In this document: one piece after another, positions 24,001-35,324 of the stretch
Layout: the number at the start of each line of letters is the position of its first letter
Position numbering within the stretch: the first letter of the stretch is position 1
Assembly: GCA_010015745.1 (NCBI GenBank)
Contig: ML978193.1
Coordinates: 157,321 to 221,320, forward strand
DNA from: Setomelanomma holmii
Taxonomy: Eukaryota > Ascomycota > Dothideomycetes > Pleosporales > Phaeosphaeriaceae
Length of the DNA stretch: 64,000 nt
Reading direction: 5' to 3'
The notes under the pieces: model-generated
Seen by the model: the letters and a program-made list of their open reading frames with translations, nothing else
The model's database searches: none
Told to the model about the DNA's origin: nothing
Made by a program: the position numbers and the translations under genes

Positions 24001-24238
24001 GCGTGGTGAGGTCCGACTCGGCTATATCCTGCTCACTTGGTACGTAGCTGTGCCTAAGACCGCCAGGCACATGGACTGCTGTGTCGCCGCTCGTCATCCT
24101 CCTCACAATGCGCCGAGGGCGTCCATCCTGGCTAAGTCGAGACGAAAGCGGCCCTCGCGAGGCAGGAGCGACTGATATAGGGGTGCTGAAGGCAGACGCG
24201 GTAGTGGTCGTCGCGGACGTGTGGACCGCAGCAGACAT
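21053..24238 (-). CDS. Large low-complexity fungal protein, function unknown
   Basis: A single exon of 1061 residues. Most of it is disordered: Ser/Pro/Arg-rich with many SP/TP sites and basic patches (RRPSWIKRLSSI, GRLSRRASQRISS), suggesting heavy phosphorylation. Two blocks look conserved and folded. One is VVTNKFGTWGVGSKG, then EDWNDDFDFSELYED, an acidic-aromatic motif (about residues 765-800). The other is a helical segment IGLLREWGLLIEELKEHRIR, then MWEEVDAMIDLADQEAD (about 830-885). The C-terminus has another predicted helix (ATLRRIVPYVNTLTRKVKDA). The acidic-aromatic motif is reminiscent of short motifs in mitotic-exit/septation regulators such as Bfa1/Byr4, but this is too weak for a family assignment. 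The start is the first ATG of the frame, MSAAVHTSATT. Confidence 0.75.
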   Translation of the reverse strand: MSAAVHTSATTTTASAFSTPISVAPASRGPLSSRLSQDGRPRRIVRRMTSGDTAVHVPGGLRHSYVPSEQDIAESDLTTHVPARRPSWIKRLSSISNSQPSSRNPSPAPLSPSVSCSNGSMAFSHDGSTAPIMGKRSPSPLPPNKLVKRSSSVRRHHETPIQGSGSLRPSFRRPATSHERSATLQHQPRLEMTVEDTSMDEPLQSSQTDSEPEYAHFFTARVAKERTLSKTQGFRRILPDGKHKPTLVLARSVSAGAEEVMDSASEDGESVFFVSRPGTPLSFSAVIATRTEAPHSNALDHARARPSTDVSDDAARPRRSFSITDLLSGSAKRHKTAKAPGGRLSRRASQRISSAPLVPTMSRRRNSVSYLDHRRHVTDPALARRDIATSAGGAEIVESQPARSARDGGSASSPLPAQPVRRAAHGPEDSLASVPQLNEVIASAVPSANQAPPSPTLAQSGVRPSRHSMAPSEQASTLVGSSDNEVRGLGSGDEDDADFQSETLFDSLRTGATRSTSGGPRGPRIETIFDESPPSKVKVTALRDLLPPGAFGEPVINGASAQHSIAEEEESISTPVRTVRPDCSLQDSPSYARTSSAPLFPSLTSSSPPSMPKPLSLGQLEWDSRAGEDDDDSSRWSLEEGDAEDSWVDLPIASHVATPVSLRRSNPRLLAAGSSPKPTTPQHLTAEHGDRDARSSIFDWSEQQPADKSSGSHSPPRPRTVHGKKDADRRGSRSVGRRVPSGLHARSQSVPVVPDATGKRNTVVTNKFGTWGVGSKGVTEDWNDDFDFSELYEDPVAEEAGSTPRVDSGTAMVVPKTIQEQQNNVLANIGLLREWGLLIEELKEHRIRAVSLGIVEGPHSGMWEEVDAMIDLADQEADHEGVPRLSPPSSPGFDEDAFEEVPGPSPSAGRGRRKSGSPGEDLGRAHTQSQQPRRKSILPPNHSIFGPQSSPIPPKSKYETPRKAPTSKPIITRPRKDSEAKARSVIEALQSRKSTFEPAADAPPTPSKKVPFDTATLRRIVPYVNTLTRKVKDAIRDAEGLYSSPDTSPRHEEPPFSKIFQ

Positions 24239-26474
24239 CGAATTGGGGGTCAGTTCTCGTGCGGGCGTGGCTCTCTTCTTGTTGGGGTGCGAGGAGTCGA
24301 AGGGGGTCTCGCGTCCAAAAGACAGACCGACCGCAGATGCACCAACGACAGTGGCAGTTGCACAGAGCTGTATGACGAGGATGCGTCAGTCATGGCACTC
24401 AGTGCAACAGCATGGGAGGTATTTCGAGGTAAGACAGGCAAGTCACCGCCGCTCTCGGAAGCAGAGCAGAGGGCTGCGAGACATATCAAAACAAAGCAAG
24501 GGCAGCTATACACAGTACCGCCCTCGATGCGAGCAGTTTGGGAAGACGGAAAATACTAACACTCGGACAAGTTTTCATTCTCGTTAGATACCAAGCCGCC
24601 GGGGAGAGCTCGCTCGTCGAAACGCTTGTGACGACGCGTTGAGCATCATGCCCTGTAAGGTGCCGGTGAACCACGATTCGAAGCTGCGCGACGGAGAGAC
24701 GGAGTGGAATGGAGGGGCTCAACCAGACTCTCTAGCATCACCAAGCAAAGCGAAAGGACGGCTAGGGCAGCCGTAGCGGGCTGAGGCAGTGAGGTGGAGC
24801 TTCACTGAAGAAGCGGCCGGCGAACTGAAGAAATCCACTGCTTGGTGCTTCTGGGATCTACATACAGGGCTACCCAGTTACGCAGCCCGCTAGGGATTAG
24901 CGAGATGTCGCCGATGAATTGGGCTGATAGCGCCATGTCGAAACACAACACGGAGTCAACACAGATCGCATGCCTCACTCTGCATCGGCATAGCTTCACG
25001 CTACCGATGACTTCCATCTCGCCGCATGCAATATGTTCAGGGCAGTTCCTGCGTGCTCCTCCGACCGACAGTGATTGTATGGGCCAGCTGCAGCATTTGG
25101 TACAGTACCACCAGCTGGCGTGCTTGTGTTAGAGATAGCGCCGAGTAACCATCAACAGCCATCAGGGACGCAGTGAGAGGCGTGCATGGCAGCAAGTGAA
25201 CCCCTCGCTGGCTGCTAACGCTACCCAAAATAGTCTACCATGATACCATCCCGGCCGCTGGTAACAGAGCGTTGTGATTCGCAAGCGCCTCTCTGAACTG
25301 CTCGCTTGTTCCCTGCAAGTAAGTGGAGATGTTTGCTGATCGCGGCTTGCAGTGCGTGAGAAGCAACCGGTTTATGTCGCTCATCGTAAAGTACAACTAA
25401 AGCGTGCCTTAGCTTCTGCATGCCACGGAGCCTTTAGCCAGCGCGCCGGTACACGAGAGCAACAACGGTACCATTACTTTGAGACAGCACGAGAACCGCC
25501 GGGCCAAAGCGGAGGATTTCGAGGACGAGAAGCTCGCAGATGCATGGTACCTTGTCAATTTGTATCTGGTTCTGAAATCCTCGCTGCTCCGGTACGTAGC
25601 TTCACCAATTGCAGGATTGGGAAAGCATCTCCTCGTCAAGATCCCTGACCACCGAGACGCAGAGCACGTCAGCCCCAGGCGGAGAAGCTGGGAAGGAGCG
25701 GGAACAAGGGTAGAGGATAGGTCGGAAGTATATGCCCCCATGCGCGCAAATTCAGTGTTTTGGTGCAGTCTCCGCGAGCGCGCGGCGTGATATTGATGTA
25801 GGCATCCGTGGTTCTGAAGACAAAGAACGTCGCCATGTCACATGTGTGCACCCTGGCCAAGACGGGCGTATGGTCCGGCTCTTGAGGCTGATCAGAGTCA
25901 TGGTCGAGGCCAGGCGTTGCACTTACGAGGCGGCTGCTGTGCTCGTCTCTCGGGAACTGGCTGTAGGCGTGTGTCAAGTTCACCAATTTCACCCAGCACT
26001 GGGCCGGACGGCAGCGACGGCGCAGTGGTGAGCGAGGCTGCGGTGCGATGAGTCTTGCTCACCGGCGACACAGGGAGCGGCAGCGATGCGCGTAGCCGGG
26101 AAATCCTGGACGCTCATACCAGCATCAGGCGCATGGTGCAGGTCAGCCTCTCATGTGAGGAGCCTGGCGCGGGCCAGGAAGCGCGTCTGTTGTCGTGTTT
26201 GATAGGCACGAACCCGGCCAAGTTGATTGGCTCCCGCACTCCTTCCAGAAAAGACCGCCACTCCACAATTGTCAATTTCGCTCAACGACGACTGCTGCCG
26301 TAACAAGCAAGCAAAACGCCCGCCTACCCGCCACAATACACATAGCCTCTGCTAGACGGCTTTGACACACGTGTTCCCTCGCTTGTGCCGATCTCGCCAA
26401 CGCCACCGCTGAGATCCGATACCAACTCAGCGTAGGACAAGGCATCATCCTCGCATCTTACCCCGGCCCTGACG
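24239..26474. promoter_or_regulatory. Long divergent region between 21053-24238 gene and GCN20
   Basis: About 2.2 kb between divergent start codons. Only short frames of no recognised family are present. It must contain both promoters and probably long leaders. No tRNA, repeat or further gene was identified. Confidence 0.4.
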
Positions 26475-28843
26475 ATGGAAGCTGAAATCAGAACTCAAAT
26501 CCCCAATATTGACCCGGTGCTCTCGGAGTATTCGGTGGGATATTTGACTCATGCCGCCAATTCTTTCTCGTCAGATGCGGACGCGAATGCGCCATCGCCA
26601 CTCGAGGATGCTGCTGCTGCCGTGAGCGCGTTACTCTTATCTGCCTCTGGCGATCTATCGAGTCAGAATGAGGCGAGCATCCAAAATCTCGTGGACAAGT
26701 TCATCTCCCGTCTGAGCGCTGCCGGTGGCGCTGATGGTGAGCGGCGCCAGATGGCCCCGTCGGCCAAAAAACTCGACCAAGCCATCCATGTTGGATCTCA
26801 GAGGAACATTTCCACCACCCTGGGCCTCGCGGGCGGTGCAGTGGACCTTGAGTCTGCAAACACCCGCAAGGTGGAATCGAGGGTCGACAGGAAGAAGCTA
26901 GAGAAGGCAGAACGTAAGCTTCGCGCCAAGCAAGATCGTAAGGAGTTCAAGAACGTCGAGTATGAAGCCTCGAGACTTCTGAATGAGCCCGACGAGCTGC
27001 AGAGCTATGAAGAGTTCTACATGCAAGTCAACCCCTTGCAGTTGGGCTCTGATTCTGCCTCCAAGAGCAAAGATATCAAGATTGATAGCTTCGATATATC
27101 CATGCCTGGTTTACGCATTCTCACAGACAGCTCATTAACCTTAGCTTACGGTCGAAGATATGGTTTGGTGGGGCAGAATGGTATTGGTAAATCGACACTG
27201 CTTCGAGCGCTCAGTCGTCGTGAAGTCAACATTCCAACCCACATCTCTATCCTCCACGTCGAGCAAGAGGTTAGTCACTATCCTGGTTCTACTTTCGTTA
27301 ATTCCTGACTTTCTACAGATCACGGGTGATGACACACCGGCTCTGCAAGCCGTCTTGGACGCTGATGTCTGGCGAAAGCACCTTCTCAAAGAGCAAGATG
27401 TACGTACAAGCCGCACCACCTTATTATGACTTGACTGATATCCCCCAGAAAATCACCAAGGAGCTGGCTGAGATCGAAGCAGAACGTGCGACGATGGCAG
27501 ACACGTCCGCGGATGCTGCACGTTTGGACACGCAGCGTGAAGGTCTCGACACGACCTTGAGCGATGTGCATGCCAAGCTTGCAGAAATGGAATCCGATAA
27601 AGCAGAGTCGCGAGCTGCAAGTATTCTCGCCGGTTTGGGCTTTTCAACGGAGCGACAGCAGTTCGCCACTAAGACCTTTTCTGGTGGTTGGAGGATGCGA
27701 CTGGCCCTTGCCCGAGCACTTTTCTGCGAGCCGGATCTTTTACTACTTGACGAACCTTCCAACATGTTGGACGTGCCATCCATCACTTTCTTGGCGAACT
27801 ACCTTCAGGACTACCCCAGCACTGTATTGGTCGTGTCCCACGACAGGGCATTCCTGAATGAGGTTGCGACAGATATCATTCACCAGCACTCAGAGCGACT
27901 CGACTACTACAAGGGCGGCAACTTCGACTCTTTCTACGCCACAAAAGAGGAGCGCAGAAAGACTGCAGCGCGCGAGTATGAAAAGCAAATGGCAGAGCGG
28001 GCACATTTGCAAGCGTTCATCGACAAGTTCCGATATAATGCAGCAAAGTCTTCGGAAGCTCAGTCGAGAATCAAGAAGCTGGAGCGCATGCCTGTACTCA
28101 CACCCCCGGAAGCAGAATACACGGTTCAGTTCAAATTCCCAGAGGTGGAGAAGATGTCGCCGCCCATCATCCAGATGGCTGGCGTCACTTTTGGCTACAC
28201 CAAGGATAATATACTGCTCAAGAACGTTGATCTCGACGTGCAGCTTGACTCGCGTATTGGCATTGTCGGTCCAAATGGTGCGGGTAAAACAACCGCTTTA
28301 AAGCTACTGATTGGCGCACTCGAACCTACAACAGGTTTGATCACACAGAATCCTCGTTTACGTGTTGGCTTCTTTGCACAACATCACGTCGATGCACTGG
28401 ACTTGAACGACAGCGCTGTCGGCTTCATGTCCAAGAAGTACCACGGCAAGGCAGACGAGGAATACCGCCGCCACTTGGGTGCATTCGGTATCACAGGTAT
28501 GACGGGTCTGCAGAAGATGGCACTCTTGTCCGGAGGCCAGAAATCGCGTGTGGCCTTTGCGTGCTTGGCCTTGCAGAACCCACATATTTTGGTGCTGGAC
28601 GAACCTTCGAATCACCTGGATATTGAAGCCATGGACGCGTTGTCAGACGCGCTCAACAAGTTCCAAGGTGGTGTGTTGATGGTCAGTCACGATGTCACCA
28701 TGCTGCAGAACGTGTGCACTAGCTTGTGGGTGTGCGACAACGGCACAATTGAGCACTTTGATGGTACAGTTAAGGACTACAAGAGGAGGATCACAGCACA
28801 GGCAAACGAGGCGGGTGTGGTCAAGCAGAACCACGCCAAGTAG
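26475..28843 (+). CDS. GCN20: ABC-F ATPase, GCN20-type
   Basis: Soluble cytosolic ABC protein without membrane segments. Its yeast counterpart works with Gcn1 on ribosomes to activate the eIF2-alpha kinase Gcn2 under amino-acid starvation. Exons 26475-27269, 27319-27399 and 27449-28843 give 756 residues, close to the 752 of yeast Gcn20. The N-terminal part is the Gcn1-binding type of region. First cassette: Walker A GQNGIGKST (about residues 233-241), signature FSGGWRMRLALA, Walker B LLLLDEPSNMLD. The linker is charged and helical (EERRKTAAREYEKQMAER). Second cassette: GPNGAGKTT, LSGGQKSRVAFA, ILVLDEPSNHLD. All catalytic motifs are intact. The two short introns fall between the first Walker A and its signature. 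Confidence 0.96.
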
Positions 28844-29209
28844 CTTGTTGCCGATTCATAGATCTGGCACTCCCTAAATATACCAGTAACTGCCTCGCAG
28901 TCACACCGTCATAAGCTCAAAATACATCACGCTGACTCCATTACACTCCATCGTCACGCCGCACGAGAACGTGAAATGGTATTCATCACCTACATACGGC
29001 CTTTCACATGTTACAACGACTGATTCTCTCCTCAGCTTGCGTCTGGAGTACCTGGCGGAATTTGAGATGGCGTCCCCCTACTGGATTGTTATTGTGATGA
29101 TGCTGGCTGGCCTGGACCTTGCCTTTCGCGGAGCTGGGAAGGCGCGCTAAACCCAACGGGCCATGGCCAACCTCGATGCCCCGACTTCACATCATGGACC
29201 GCACTTCGC
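28844..29209. other. Short intergenic region
   Basis: GCN20 3' UTR and promoter/leader of the Whi2-like gene; nothing further seen. Confidence 0.4.
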
Positions 29210-30993
29210 ATGCCCAAGACGACACACATCACGCAGCAAACAATCTCATTTCCTATCGCCCATTGCAGTCTCCAATGCGTGTTGTCGGCCGTTGAATTGC
29301 ACGCGCGCACGCTTGACCGACAGCGGCTATTAGCGCCCTTGCCCCTTCGAGGCTTGCCAGCTCCTCCCGTCCAATACACCACCGTCACCTTGTCGCGCAC
29401 GCAGAGAACAGACGGCTTGCCCGTAGTCACTCCTTTGCCGAATTCCAGCGAAAGCGATAGCCTGCACGCGTCTCTCACCGTCACGGCACCCGCCAGCATC
29501 GACGCAGCTCTGAGCACTGCTAGCGAATCACCATATCCACCGCCCTTCTCGTCACTCTACTTCCCGTCGCGAGCGACCGAGGACCAGCGCAACAAGCCGG
29601 ACGACAGTCACGAAGAATCGCCGCCTGCCTTTGCTGCTGCGCCACCCTTCACCGAGTCCTCGTCCTCTGCTGCTGCTACTGCCGTCGCGGAGACCAAAGC
29701 CGCTCTCCCACGCGACACCAAGGACGGGTCCAGTAGTAAGGACCTCGACGACGGAGAACCGCCGCCGCCGTACAGCGAAGGCTCCAGCCCTCTTGAGTCG
29801 TTCACATACGTCATGGCGTCTGCAGGTGGCCCGGCGAGTATCATCACTCAGGTGTCACAATCGAGTGCAGGTCCACCATTGAACACCTTGGGAGGTGGTT
29901 CTGATGAGAACATCACGCTAGAGCTGAGGTATGCTGTCATTGACTGAACGCTCAGGGTGCCGGAAGCTGACATGGCTGCAGAGGGACGCGCTTCACGCTG
30001 TCAAGGGACGAACTTCTGACTCTGCCCGAATTCGTTCTCCTTTCACTGTTTCCCAATGGCCTCCTTCCCGATGGCCACATGAACTCCTACCACGATGGAG
30101 ATGTATACCCAGTCGACGTCGGTAACCCCAATTCCCCTTCCCCTTCTCCAGCCAGTCCTCCAGCAGGCGCCATGGCCAAGATCCTTTACCACCTTTCCAA
30201 TCCTCTATTATACTTATCTGACAATCTTTACCCTTCACAGTATGACCCGAATTCCCTACAATATATGCTGGAATTCTTCCGCACTGTGGCTCAGACCATT
30301 CCCGCGTCGCCCCCTTCACCGACAGCCGCACCAGACCACCCCGCCGAAGCTGTGCCTATCGAACCCATGCACGGGTCCGCTAGGGACATGCTGCAAGATC
30401 GGGCTGGCATAATCGTTCTTAGGGAAGATCTGGATTTCTACGCGATACCGCCTCACCGCGAGATCACGCAGCCAGAAATGATCGAGGTCAAGCGAGCCGC
30501 AGGTGAGGCTTTACTTAGGCAAGATGGTATCTTCTCTGGTCTGAGGAAGAGCGAAGAGCCAGGGACAACCGAGCAGCATCTTATTGAAATGTTGACGGCA
30601 GGGTATGCACCACATTACTTAATTTCTAATGTGCACAAGCTAATCTGTGCAGCGGCTTTAACCACGACGACCGATGGGGTCATCGTGCTGGCGAACCTAA
30701 CAAGGCTGTTATTTGCAGCATCGCACTCGCGCGTCTCAGGACAGACATTAAGGGCAACGACCTTGCTAACAGCAATGCCGTCGGAATGGCCCAGAAGTTG
30801 CTCCTTTTCTGGAGGAAACCAGCCCGCCGCTGCTGGTGGGAGGGTGTCGAGCTTGACAACGTCAGAGGCGTCGAAGGCAAGCTCAAAGTATGGATAAGGA
30901 GAGTATGGACGCTGGAGATGGTAAGTCTCAATCTATCTTGAGCCATGTACGCAATACTAACACAGCATGCAGAGCGTCATCGGCCTCCGCTAA
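29210..30993 (+). CDS. WHI2: Whi2-like BTB/POZ stress-response regulator
   Basis: Homologue of the fungal Whi2/KCTD-type family. Yeast Whi2 binds Psr1/Psr2 phosphatases, acts in general stress response and restrains TORC1 under low amino acids. Exons 29210-29928, 29982-30117, 30241-30602, 30653-30920 and 30973-30993 give 501 residues. The first 230 residues are Pro/Ser-rich and low complexity. The BTB core follows: NITLELRGTRFTLSRDELL, FPNGLLPDGHMNSYHDGD, then YDPNSLQYMLEFFRTVAQ. The C-terminal region EDLDFYAIPP and KLKVWIRRVWTLEMSVIGLR is the conserved end, with six residues in the last exon. The N-terminal start is uncertain; an ATG at 29812 just before the BTB core would give a protein of about 300 residues. 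The donor at 30118 (GTCGGT) is weak but keeps the frame. Confidence 0.82.
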
Positions 30994-32892
30994 GCACGCC
31001 GCATTTATTCTCGTTTGTTCCCTCCCAGTACCTTCCTTGGCCTCAAGAGCGCACCATCACCATCTCTCCCCGGGTTAAAGGACAGGCGGATGACTTCATC
31101 GGGGCTTGTCCGTTCTACTGCGTTTTTGATACCTCCCTACATTGCTACTATTGTCAATGTAGATGTCAGTTATCCATAGCGTGCGTTGGCATAAAGTTCA
31201 TAGTTGTTTTGGCGGACGGGTCACAGGCAGGCGGGCTCCTATAGCAGTATCGGTGACGTACATATGCTTTGTATAGCAGCATCTAGGGGCACGTAGTAAA
31301 TTGTAATATTCTTTCTCTTAGACTTCAGAGTACCCGACGTGCGTCAGCCGGCATGCTTCCGGTTCTGACTCCCACGCCCAATGTCACTGCTCCTTACTTC
31401 CCTTCATTTTCGTCGTCTCCACACTATTCACTGGTACCGACCCTCGCACAGTCACCAAGCGGAAGATATCTGACTGGGATATACTTCTCCGCGCGTGGCG
31501 TCCACCCCACAACCAAGCTCTGTCGTGACCCTGTTGAGCTTCTCCCTTGTCCTTGCTCCTGTTGATCCTTGGCCCTGGTGCTTGGGTCACAACATGCGTG
31601 GCGGGGAGGGTGGTGCGGAGTCAGTCTGAAACGTTGTACCTGCATAAACTTTGGGCTGGTTACATGGGGGATGTGTGGTGGGTCCAATATAGATATGTGG
31701 GCGTTTGTGCGACTGTTGATGGACCGGGGTAAGGGGATCATGGGTGGGAGCAGAATGAAGAGGCTGTAGAGAGATCGGGTGAATGGAGAGAGGTCCGGGG
31801 TTGATGTTGGTTTGGAAGGAAGGTTGGTAAGGTTGATTGTCGACCTAGGATCGGTGTTGTGAATAGCTATTGGGCAGTGCCGTCTTGTCTAGCAGGACTC
31901 GATAGGTTTCGAATGGCAGGCCTCAGATGCTGCTCGCCGGTAATCGGAGCATCAGTCGCACAACTCGATCATCATTCGGGTAGCGTTGCAGAGGCAATAC
32001 TATTTCCATAGCAACTACCAGCAAGGAGACATCCTTTGAGACAACGCGTATCATCAATGACTGTCGAGCAACGTCGTCGTGATGTTGAGATGACAAGAAG
32101 AGTGGGATGATGCATATCCTGTAAGGAAGAACGCAGTAGAGCCCAATGCACAGGCATGGCGGGCCGATGCTTCTGCACATGCCTGGCGAGAAGCTTCTGT
32201 AGGGGCTTGCATCGGAAGTAAAGACAACGTGAATTGGGACGCGTTAGTGGCGAGGAGTACGATACCGGTCCGATCGACGCATGCGAGAAGATAGCTTCGG
32301 CGTTGTGTGCAGTATGGAATAGGTGATGGAAACGCGTTTCGTGCGGCTACCTGCACACGTCAATGTCAGAAAAGCTAAGACCAGTATATCTTGCATGCGA
32401 ATGCATTGAGAACGAAGGTTGATGCCTGACGGGACGCATCTGCATACACGTGCAGATGTCAATCGGAGATGGCATCTTCGTCTCAATGTCCCATCCGGCG
32501 GTGCGACACACGAGTCCACTCGCTGTTAATACGGTCTGCTGTAGAATCACGGCTGTCATAGTGTGATATCATCGTTGAGTCGACACGGGGCCTCGCCCGT
32601 TGTATTCATCTATTCTTCAACCCAACTTGAGGTCGGGCTGAACTTAACGCATCTGCGCGTGGAGACGCAGCCATCTCTCTATCTTGCAATCTTACATTAG
32701 GGGTATCATCTATATCTTTGGCCATGGTTGAAGGGCCAAGAAGATGATGTGCAGACCAACGCCTTTTGAACCAAAACCCCGTCGAGTCCCAGACTCGATG
32801 CTATGCCGTTGAAGACAAGAACTTTTCGAAGGGTATCATCCCAGTTCATAACGTCGTGTTGAAACTTCCCGCGCCTATGCAAATAAAGAAAT
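30994..32892. other. Convergent intergenic region, no gene seen
   Basis: About 1.9 kb between the convergent Whi2-like and SAH hydrolase genes. Frames are short and domain-free on both strands. It is large for a convergent gap in this window; a non-coding RNA or an unrecognised spliced gene cannot be excluded. Confidence 0.35.
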
Positions 32893-34290
32893 CTAGTAAC
32901 GGTAGATGTCGCTCTTGAAAGGACCCTCAATAGGAAGGCCAAGGTACTCGGCCTGGACCTCGCTGAGCTTGGAGAGCTCGGCGTTGACGTGGTCGAGATG
33001 CAGAAGGGCAACCTGCTCATCGAGGATCTTGGGGAGAACGTAGACACCAACATCGAGCTTGCCGGTCTTGCCGAATTCGATGTACTTGTTGCCAAACTCC
33101 TCATCGGAGGCCTTGTACAGCATGATCTGGGCAAGGACCTGGTTGGTGAAAGAGCAGGACATGACAAACGAAGAGTGGCCGGTGGCACATCCCAAATTGA
33201 CGAGACGTCCCTCGGCGAGGAGGATGATGTGACGGCCGCTGGGCATCAAGTAGCGGTCGACCTGAGGCTTGATGTTGGAGACAGACTTGGCATTCTTCTT
33301 GAGCCAGGCAACGTCGATTTCGATATCGAAGTGACCGATGTTGCAAACGATGGCGTCGTTGGGCATGGCCTCGAAGTGAGTGCCAGTGAGGATGTCACGG
33401 CAGCCAGTGGTGGTGACGAAAATCTGACCCTGAGAAGCAGCCTTCTCCATGGTGGTGACCTGGAAGCCGGAGACGGCGGCCTGGAGAGCGTTGATGGGAT
33501 CGATCTCGGTGACGATGACGCGAGCACCCATGCTGTGAAGAGCCTGGGCGCAGCCCTTGCCGACATCACCGAAACCAGCAACGACAGCGACTTTGCCAGC
33601 AATCATGACATCGGTGGCACGCTTGATGCCGTCGACGAGCGACTCGCGGCAGCCGTACAGGTTGTCAAACTTGGACTTGGTAACGGAGTCGTTGACGTTG
33701 ATGGCGGGGACAAGGAGACCCTTGCCCTTGAGCATGCGGTACAAGTGGTGCACACCGGTGGTGGTCTCCTCAGATACACCGTAGCAGTCCTTGAGCATCT
33801 CAGGGTACTTCTTGTGGACGAGGGCAGTCAGGTCACCACCGTCGTCGAGGATCAAGTTCAGGCTCTTGCCGTCCTTGAACGCGGTGAGCTGCTGCTCGAG
33901 GCACCACTCGTACTCCTCCTCGGTCTCGCCCTTCCAGGCGAAGACGGGGACACCGGCCGCGGCAATGGCCGCGGCAGCGTGGTCTTGCGTGGAGAAGATG
34001 TTGCACGAGGTCCAGGTGAGCTCAGCACCGAGCGACTTCAGGGTCTCGATGAGGACGGCAGTCTGGATGGCTGAGAAGTGTTAGCGACATCCCCATACAA
34101 CCACTTCAACAAACGTACTCATGTGCAGGCAGCCGGCAATCCGGGCGCCCTTGAGAGGCTGGTCTGCGGCGTACTTCTCACGGGTGGCCATGAGACCGGG
34201 CATCTCGTTCTCAGCGAGCTCAATCTCGCGACGACCAAAGGCCGCGAGACTTATGTCGGCGACCTTGAACTTGTTGGCGGGAGCAGACAT
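32893..34290 (-). CDS. SAH1: S-adenosylhomocysteine hydrolase
   Basis: Cytosolic NAD-dependent enzyme that splits S-adenosyl-L-homocysteine into adenosine and homocysteine, relieving product inhibition of methyltransferases. Exons 34290-34119 and 34070-32893 give 449 residues, the usual length. The intron interrupts the signature [16 protein letters not shown] in codon Thr (A|CC). Substrate-binding motifs [17 protein letters not shown] and [13 protein letters not shown] are present. The NAD-binding Rossmann loop is [18 protein letters not shown], and the C-terminus SDIYRY is the family's conserved end with the NAD-contacting Lys/Tyr type of tail. Codon use is strongly C-ending, consistent with high expression. 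The first ATG ([13 protein letters not shown]) matches the family start. Confidence 0.97.
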
Positions 34291-35324
34291 GTTTGCGGAT
34301 TTCGAATTGTGTGTGGAATGTGTTTGGAGGTGGGGAGGAGGCAGGAGCGGGAGTGAGGTCGTAAAAGTCGAGGGCGCGTCGACTTTTTCAATGCTTCTTC
34401 TGCCCCGCCATCTCAGGGCCCCCCGCCACATGCTCGCGCATCTATTGGCCCAACATCTCACCGCTTTCCACCGCCGCTAGCAACAATGCACTCCGAATCT
34501 CATCTGCCGTTCTTCCATGCAGGCGCTCGATGTTTTTCGGCCCTAGTCTCACTCGAATGACCTTATGGCTTCGTCTCAGGCCGTGTTATCTCGCTCGTCC
34601 CACGAATCTTTCCCTGCAGTGGTCTCGCTATAGAGTCTACATGATGGCCTCGAGTATCTCAGTGTTTCAGACGACATACAGGTGTTTGAAAAAGGAGGCC
34701 TACATCATGAGATGAAACAGCAATTATTGCCAGCTCTCAGCGTTGAATGTAAAAGAACTCAAACAAGTATGTCTTGCTCTTGCAGTCATGCTGCGCCGTG
34801 GAATCTCGTTCGGGACTTTTTGTCCATCATTCGGAGCAACAACCATTCGGACGGAGGAGACATTCTGGTCTTCCGGACTCGGATCTCCCAGTGGGTAAGC
34901 TTGCGAGTGCGTGAAAATTGTGACAACCCTCATAATCACGAGAGACATGTCAGGTCGGATAGGTCAATAGAGAGATCAACGGGAGTGACAAAAGAGACGG
35001 TCAGAGTTTGGAGAATAGTGGCAGAGAGCCATAGCTAAAAATACAACTTCAATGTTAAGTATGACATGTCTCTGTAGAATCTGAACAATACAGGTCTTGA
35101 ATGCAAAAGCAAGAACATTCGAGACTAGCAAATAATGCAACGACAGATGCGCCCGCCCAACCCCAACCATGCGTCAAAGACAAACATGTCCTCTGACCAA
35201 CGCCGCGTAGTGTCTGTATACCGTACATCCAGATCGTCAAGGACTCCAAAAAAGATCTAAGAACAACAGAGAACGGAAGAATGCCAGTCTTGCCTAGCAC
35301 ACCAGGATCGTCAGCAAACCAAGC
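34291..35324. other. Intergenic, no gene seen
   Basis: About 1 kb; promoter of the SAH hydrolase gene and 3' UTR of the PHD gene. Only short frames. Confidence 0.45.

Noticed and set aside
29812..30993. Start of the Whi2-like protein at 29812 rather than 29210
   Set aside because: The upstream low-complexity frame stays open for 200 codons, so the longer form is listed, but the short form is not excluded.
32989..34074. Long plus-strand frame (361 codons) opposite the SAH hydrolase gene
   Set aside because: It is the antisense shadow of a strongly biased, conserved enzyme gene; the composition is Gly/Asp/Val/Leu without a domain.
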